This document shows positions 60,826 to 64,000 of a stretch of 64,000 bases of DNA, piece by piece. Position numbers and translations under genes: made by a program. This DNA comes from Lachnospiraceae bacterium 3-1 (GTDB lineage: Bacteria > Bacillota > Clostridia > Lachnospirales > Lachnospiraceae): assembly GCA_000403255.2 (NCBI GenBank), contig KE159571.1, positions 62,001 through 126,000 of the forward strand, written 5' to 3'. The notes below the pieces were generated by a model. It did no database searches, had not been told where the DNA came from, and saw only the letters and a list, made by a program, of their open reading frames with translations. The stretch's first letter is position 1. Each line of letters begins with the position of its first letter.

Positions 60826-61836
60826 ATGGAACACTTGACGATACCTGATCACTACAAACCTCAACTGGATTTGCATGACACCCAGATTGCAATTAAAACC
60901 GTCAAAGATTTTTTTCAAAATCTGCTTTCCGAACGGCTGAACCTACAGCGGGTATCCGCTCCGCTGTTTGTAGATCCAGCTTCCGGCTTAAATGACAATC
61001 TGAATGGCGTAGAACGTCCGGTAACTTTCGGCATTAAAGAGCAAAATGAAAAAGAAGCAGAAATTGTACACTCTCTTGCTAAGTGGAAGCGTTATGCACT
61101 GGATAAATATGGCTTCTCTCTAGGCGAAGGGCTTTACACAGACATGAATGCCATCCGACGGGATGAAATCACCGACAACATCCACTCCATTTTTGTGGAC
61201 CAGTGGGACTGGGAAAAAGTCATTTCCAGAGAAGAACGGAATATGAATTACTTAAAGGACACGGTACGAAATGTCTACAAGGTTCTCAGAAAAACAGAGA
61301 AATATATGGCAATCCGGTACGATTACATTGAGGAAATCCTTCCCCATGATATCTTTTTTATCACCACTCAGGAACTGGAAGACAGGTTTCCAGAGTGTTC
61401 CCCCAAGGAGCGGGAACTGCGGATTGCAAAAGACAAAGGCGCGGTATGCATCATGCAGATTGGCGATAAACTATCTTCTGGAGAACCTCATGATGGACGT
61501 GCGCCAGATTATGATGACTGGGCATTAAATGCAGATATTGTGGTATATTATCCAGTGCTTGATATTGCCCTGGAGCTTTCCTCTATGGGTATCCGTGTGG
61601 ATAAACAAGCCCTGCTGGAGCAGTTAGAGAAAGCTGGCTGTCCAAATCGCGCAGAACTTCCATTCCAGAAAGCCATTCTCCAGGAGAAGCTTCCCTTTAC
61701 CATCGGAGGCGGCATTGGTCAGTCACGCATCTGCATGTTTTTCTTAAGAAAAGCCCATATCGGCGAAGTTCAATCCTCCCTTTGGAAAGAGGAAGTTGTA
61801 AAAGAAGCAGAAAAGCATGGAATTCCACTGTTATAA
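60826..61836 (+). CDS. asnA: Aspartate-ammonia ligase
   Basis: The 336-aa protein has the class II tRNA-synthetase-like AsnA fold: LQRVSAPLFVDPASGLNDNLNGVERPV (in parts), DMNAIRRDE, SIFVDQWDWE and the final motif FTIGGGIGQSRICMFFL. It makes asparagine from aspartate, ammonia and ATP. It is a single-gene unit with its own promoter and terminator. Confidence 0.96.
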   Translation: MEHLTIPDHYKPQLDLHDTQIAIKTVKDFFQNLLSERLNLQRVSAPLFVDPASGLNDNLNGVERPVTFGIKEQNEKEAEIVHSLAKWKRYALDKYGFSLGEGLYTDMNAIRRDEITDNIHSIFVDQWDWEKVISREERNMNYLKDTVRNVYKVLRKTEKYMAIRYDYIEEILPHDIFFITTQELEDRFPECSPKERELRIAKDKGAVCIMQIGDKLSSGEPHDGRAPDYDDWALNADIVVYYPVLDIALELSSMGIRVDKQALLEQLEKAGCPNRAELPFQKAILQEKLPFTIGGGIGQSRICMFFLRKAHIGEVQSSLWKEEVVKEAEKHGIPLL

Positions 61837-61847
61837 ATTTAGCAAAA

Positions 61848-61882
61848 GCGTCCAACCCTTCTATCCTACAGAGTTTGGACGC
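61848..61882. terminator. Terminator after asnA
   Basis: Arms GCGTCCAA (61848-61855) and TTGGACGC (61875-61882) flank a 19-base loop, with CTTACTTTG after it on the plus strand and TTTTGC on the minus strand. Confidence 0.65.
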
Positions 61883-62001
61883 TTACTTTGATATCGAATC
61901 TTTATAAAAATCTAATTTCTCATTTGGGCTTTACTGGAGTCTATATTCCGTCTTCATTTTCATAAAAAAGGCAGGAATTAGAATCTGCAGTATCAAAAAT
62001 A

Positions 62002-63216
62002 CTATAACTTCTTGATCCGCTCCAATGCTGCCAAAGTATTTTCATAGCTGCCAAAGGCAGTAAGCCTGAAATATCCTTCCCCGCTTGGTCCAAATCCAGA
62101 ACCTGGAGTTCCAACTACATTGGCTTGCTCCAGCAAGTAATCAAAAAACTCCCAGGAAGTCATATTATTTGGTGTTTTTAACCAGATATAAGGCGCATTA
62201 ACTCCTCCGAATACTGTATAACCAGCATCCTTCAATCCAGTTTTAATGGCAGCAGCATTCTTCATATAGTAAGCCACCTGTTCCTTCAACTGAGCTTTTC
62301 CTTCCTGGCTGTAAGTGGCCTCCCCCGCCCGCTGAACGATATAAGGAGCCCCGTTAAACTTAGTACCATGGCGGCGTGCCCACATCTGATTTAAAGAAAC
62401 TCCCTCGCATTTTAATTCCTTGGGGACTACAGTATAGCCCAAACGCACTCCGGTAAATCCCGCGTTCTTGGAATAACTTTTCAATTCAATGGCACAAGTT
62501 TTCGCCCCTTCACACTCAAAAATCGAATGGGCCACATTTTCTTCAGAAATATACGCCTCATAAGCGCCATCATAAATGATCACGGCTCCAACTTTGTTGG
62601 CATAATCCACCCATTCCTGGAGCTTATGTTTCGTAATGGTGGTTCCAGTAGGGTTATTGGGGAAGCACAGATATATCATATCTGGCGTCTCCTTTGGAAA
62701 TTCTGGCACAAAATCATTTTCCATGGTACATGGCATATAAATCACATTGCTCCAAGTCTCTGTTTCTGTATGATAGATACCTGCTCGTCCTGCCATCACA
62801 TTGGAATCCACATAGACCGGATAGACTGGGTCGCAAACTGCAATTCGATTCTCCTGTCCAAAAATTTCCTGAATATTCGCAGAATCACTTTTCGCACCAT
62901 CCGAAACAAAAATCTCATCTGCTGAAATTTCACATCCTCTGGCTTTGTAATCATGCTCCGCAATGGCCTTTCGCAAAAATTCATACCCCAAATCTGGTGC
63001 ATATCCATGAAATGTATCTGCATTTCCCATTTCCTCCACGGCCTGATGCATTGCTTGAATGACAGCTGGAGCCAATGGTTGGGTTACATCGCCAATTCCA
63101 AGACGAATGATCTCTTTTTCAGGATTTGCTTCTGCAAACGCCGATACTTTTTTTGCAATCGTACTAAATAAATAACTTCCTGGTAATTTCTGATAATTTT
63201 CGTTGATTTTAAACAT
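62002..63216 (-). CDS. dapL: LL-diaminopimelate aminotransferase
   Basis: The 404-aa protein is a class I/II aminotransferase with RLGIGDVTQPLAPAV, the substrate loop PVYPVYVDSNVMAGR, FPNNPTGTTI, and the PLP lysine in SYSKNAGFTGVRLGYT. DapL converts tetrahydrodipicolinate to LL-diaminopimelate in one step. It is next to dapF, so lysine and cell wall precursor genes are joined. Confidence 0.96.
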   Translation of the reverse strand: MFKINENYQKLPGSYLFSTIAKKVSAFAEANPEKEIIRLGIGDVTQPLAPAVIQAMHQAVEEMGNADTFHGYAPDLGYEFLRKAIAEHDYKARGCEISADEIFVSDGAKSDSANIQEIFGQENRIAVCDPVYPVYVDSNVMAGRAGIYHTETETWSNVIYMPCTMENDFVPEFPKETPDMIYLCFPNNPTGTTITKHKLQEWVDYANKVGAVIIYDGAYEAYISEENVAHSIFECEGAKTCAIELKSYSKNAGFTGVRLGYTVVPKELKCEGVSLNQMWARRHGTKFNGAPYIVQRAGEATYSQEGKAQLKEQVAYYMKNAAAIKTGLKDAGYTVFGGVNAPYIWLKTPNNMTSWEFFDYLLEQANVVGTPGSGFGPSGEGYFRLTAFGSYENTLAALERIKKL

Positions 63217-63292
63217 AATATGCGCCTCTTTCCATAACTATTTTCCATCAAAGCTCAGTCTTTGGCTTCACAATCACTACAATATTTTTTCA

Positions 63293-64000
63293 TTATAGCA
63301 GCTCCCGGGGGAGCGCTACTTCTCCATCAAAAACAGTAACCGCCGGCCCTGTCATATACACTGGTGCATGGCCGCCTTCCCAGCTAATATGTAAATCCCC
63401 ACCTAAAAGCTGTACCAGTATCTCCCGTTTCACTTTTCCAGTTTGAATGGCAGCCACTGCAACGGCACAAGCCCCAGTTCCACAAGCAAGGGTTTCTCCA
63501 CTGCCTCTCTCCCACACTCGCATGCGCAAAGTATTTTCATCAATTACATTTACAAATTCCGTATTGATCCGTTTGGGAAACCTGGAATGATGCTCAAAAG
63601 AAGGACCGATTTTCTCCAAATCCAATGTTCGAACATCCTCTTCCATAAAAATAACACAGTGGGGGTTCCCCATGGAAACACAAGTCACTGGATAAGTCTT
63701 TCCATCCACCTCCAAAGGAATATTTACTGCCTTCTCTCCTTCGGCTATTACCGGAATTTTAACTGGGGAAAGCTCTGGAGCTCCCATATTCACTTTCACC
63801 AAAGACACCTTTCCATGCTCTACGGTCAAATCCAGATGTTTGATTCCTCCCAGTGTTTCCACACTTACCGTTGTCTGATCTGTTAATCCGTAATCATACA
63901 CATATTTTGCCACACAGCGAATTCCGTTGCCGCACATTTCTCCTCGAGAACCATCTGCATTATACATTGCCATCTCAAAATCAGCATTCTGAGAAGGTTT
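63293..64000 (-). CDS. dapF: Diaminopimelate epimerase (partial, N-terminus outside window)
   Basis: The frame is open to the right window edge (236 codons seen). The first catalytic Cys is in GEMCGNGIRCVAKY and the second in ETLACGTGACAVA. It turns LL- into meso-diaminopimelate and acts right after DapL. The N-terminal ~40 residues are missing. Confidence 0.95.
   Translation of the reverse strand, partial: KPSQNADFEMAMYNADGSRGEMCGNGIRCVAKYVYDYGLTDQTTVSVETLGGIKHLDLTVEHGKVSLVKVNMGAPELSPVKIPVIAEGEKAVNIPLEVDGKTYPVTCVSMGNPHCVIFMEEDVRTLDLEKIGPSFEHHSRFPKRINTEFVNVIDENTLRMRVWERGSGETLACGTGACAVAVAAIQTGKVKREILVQLLGGDLHISWEGGHAPVYMTGPAVTVFDGEVALPRELL

Overview
The window is a stretch of low-GC Firmicutes chromosome. 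It looks like a gut-type member of the Clostridia, probably Lachnospiraceae. The evidence is the AGGAGG-type ribosome binding sites, the DapL route to diaminopimelate, AsnA, an [FeFe]-hydrogenase maturase (HydF) with a TM1266-like partner, and PBSX-like contractile phage modules. The species cannot be named from sequence alone.

Layout. (1) 1-28.4 kb is a temperate contractile-tailed prophage, cut by the left window edge. Read right to left it has an integrase, an AbiF-like HEPN gene with a structured RNA in front, a lipoprotein, a cI-like repressor with a divergent early promoter, many small early genes, an HUH replication protein, ParA/ParB, a sigma-like late regulator, HNH-cos-TerS-TerL, a portal/protease/capsid head module, and a contractile tail as far as the start of the tape measure. 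(2) 28.66-44.15 kb is a second, nearly complete contractile tail locus on the minus strand: lysin, holin, S74 tail fibre, baseplate, LysM hub, tape measure, frameshifted chaperone, tube, sheath, tail terminator, sigma-like regulator, and a divergent repressor with an ImmA-like protein. It has no terminase, portal or capsid gene. Where these should be, three short head-gene stubs remain as deletion scars. I read it as a phage-tail-like bacteriocin (R-type tailocin, diffocin-like) derived from a prophage. (3) 44.2-64 kb is host DNA: a PH-domain gene, a decayed IS1380-type element, an orphan VanS-like kinase with only the tail of its regulator gene left, hydF, trkH/trkA, a two-component system divergent from an ATPase-less export-like operon, a broken toxin-antitoxin pair, arsR, a macro-domain gene, mgtC, asnA, dapL and dapF (cut by the right edge).

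How the parts work together. Both phage-derived elements seem to use the same late switch. A TTG-started sigma-like regulator gene is followed at once by three 9-bp direct repeats and a conserved -10 region that would drive the late operon. The repeat sequence differs between the two elements, as does the C-terminal helix of the regulator. Both also make a longer tail-assembly chaperone by -1 frameshifting on A_AAA_AAC. In the tailocin, a repressor/ImmA-like pair faces an early promoter that makes the regulator, which would turn on tail and lysis genes, giving tail particles released by lysis.
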